A stretch of 5,372 nt of DNA, from positions 1-5,372 of the forward strand of contig JACQTN010000412.1 of the NCBI GenBank assembly GCA_016210785.1, written 5' to 3'. This document shows positions 5,324 through 5,372 of this stretch, in pieces. The notes under the pieces were generated by a model. That model ran no database searches, was not told the origin of the DNA, and worked only from the letters and a program-made list of their open reading frames with translations. The translations under genes and the position numbers were made by a program. This DNA comes from Armatimonadota bacterium (GTDB taxonomy: Bacteria; Sysuimicrobiota; Sysuimicrobiia; Sysuimicrobiales; JACQTN01). Within the stretch, counting starts at the first letter, position 1, and each line of letters starts with the position of its first letter.

Positions 5324-5372
5324 GCGGGTCGTGTCATCTCAGGAGAGAGGCCTGCGGGCCGTCGTTGAGGAC

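Larger units (their letters stand above)
4704..5372. other. Stretch with no supportable gene; contains three inverted repeats and possible gene remnants
   Basis: These 669 bases carry open frames on both strands, but none has a convincing ribosome binding site together with a recognisable protein. Short protein-like tracts include a 45-codon plus-strand frame at 4888-5025, a GTG-initiated tract from 4992 whose first 26 codons are GC-ending and helical (VDDPARQRAYLTFVALYRDA), and a minus-strand tract across about 4741-4986. They may be eroded genes or chance frames in GC-rich DNA. No tRNA, rRNA, CRISPR array or insertion sequence was found. Three inverted repeats are listed separately. The region may also hold the promoter of a gene beyond the window, but I see no clear -35/-10 pair. 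Confidence 0.5.

Noticed and set aside
5150..5368. A 72-codon plus-strand frame at the window end
   Set aside because: Arg/Ser/Pro-rich composition, no ribosome binding site and no recognisable motif; it also crosses the 39-bp palindrome.
5338..5372. Glycine-riboswitch-like GGAGAG near the window end
   Set aside because: Only the short GGAGAG core resembles the aptamer; the following sequence does not give the expected GCCGAAGG-type segment, and the window ends too soon to test it.

Overview
The window is GC-rich DNA (strongly GC-ending codons in the first 4 kb) from a bacterium with complex phospho-signalling. No taxonomic marker gene is present. The coding style and domain combinations would suit an uncultured Methylomirabilota/Rokubacteria-like, deltaproteobacterial or myxobacterial lineage, but this is a weak inference.

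Bases 1-4056 hold one compact plus-strand signalling operon. Its genes are a PAS-domain protein whose 5' end lies outside the window (1-464), a cytoplasmic histidine kinase with a repeat-bearing coiled coil (464-1636), a four-module REC-GAF-PP2C-HATPase response regulator (1640-3700), and a single-domain STAS anti-sigma-factor antagonist (3697-4056). The junctions are an ATGA overlap, a 3-base gap and a second ATGA overlap, so co-transcription and translational coupling are very likely. The order reads as a signal path: the PAS protein senses, the kinase autophosphorylates and passes phosphate to Asp54 of the regulator. The regulator's fused SpoIIE/RsbU-type phosphatase and RsbW-type kinase then set the phosphorylation of Ser59 on the STAS protein. 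This is a partner-switching module driven by a two-component system. The closest characterised parallels I know are HsbR/HsbA of Pseudomonas aeruginosa and SypE/SypA of Vibrio fischeri. The downstream target (sigma factor, FlgM-like protein, cyclase or other) is not in the window.

Bases 4057-4235 are intergenic, with a short hairpin just after the operon. Bases 4236-4703 encode a small predicted secreted protein of unknown function with a strong ribosome binding site and lower GC content. Bases 4704-5372 contain no gene I can support, but carry three inverted repeats (4865-4890, 5057-5083, 5285-5323) and scattered protein-like tracts that may be gene remnants.

The most interesting points are the four R(R/K)A(M/L)(L/I)HI(M/L)xD motifs in the kinase coiled coil, spaced 21, 28 and 21 residues apart (all multiples of seven), and the fusion of opposing kinase and phosphatase domains under one receiver domain next to its STAS substrate.
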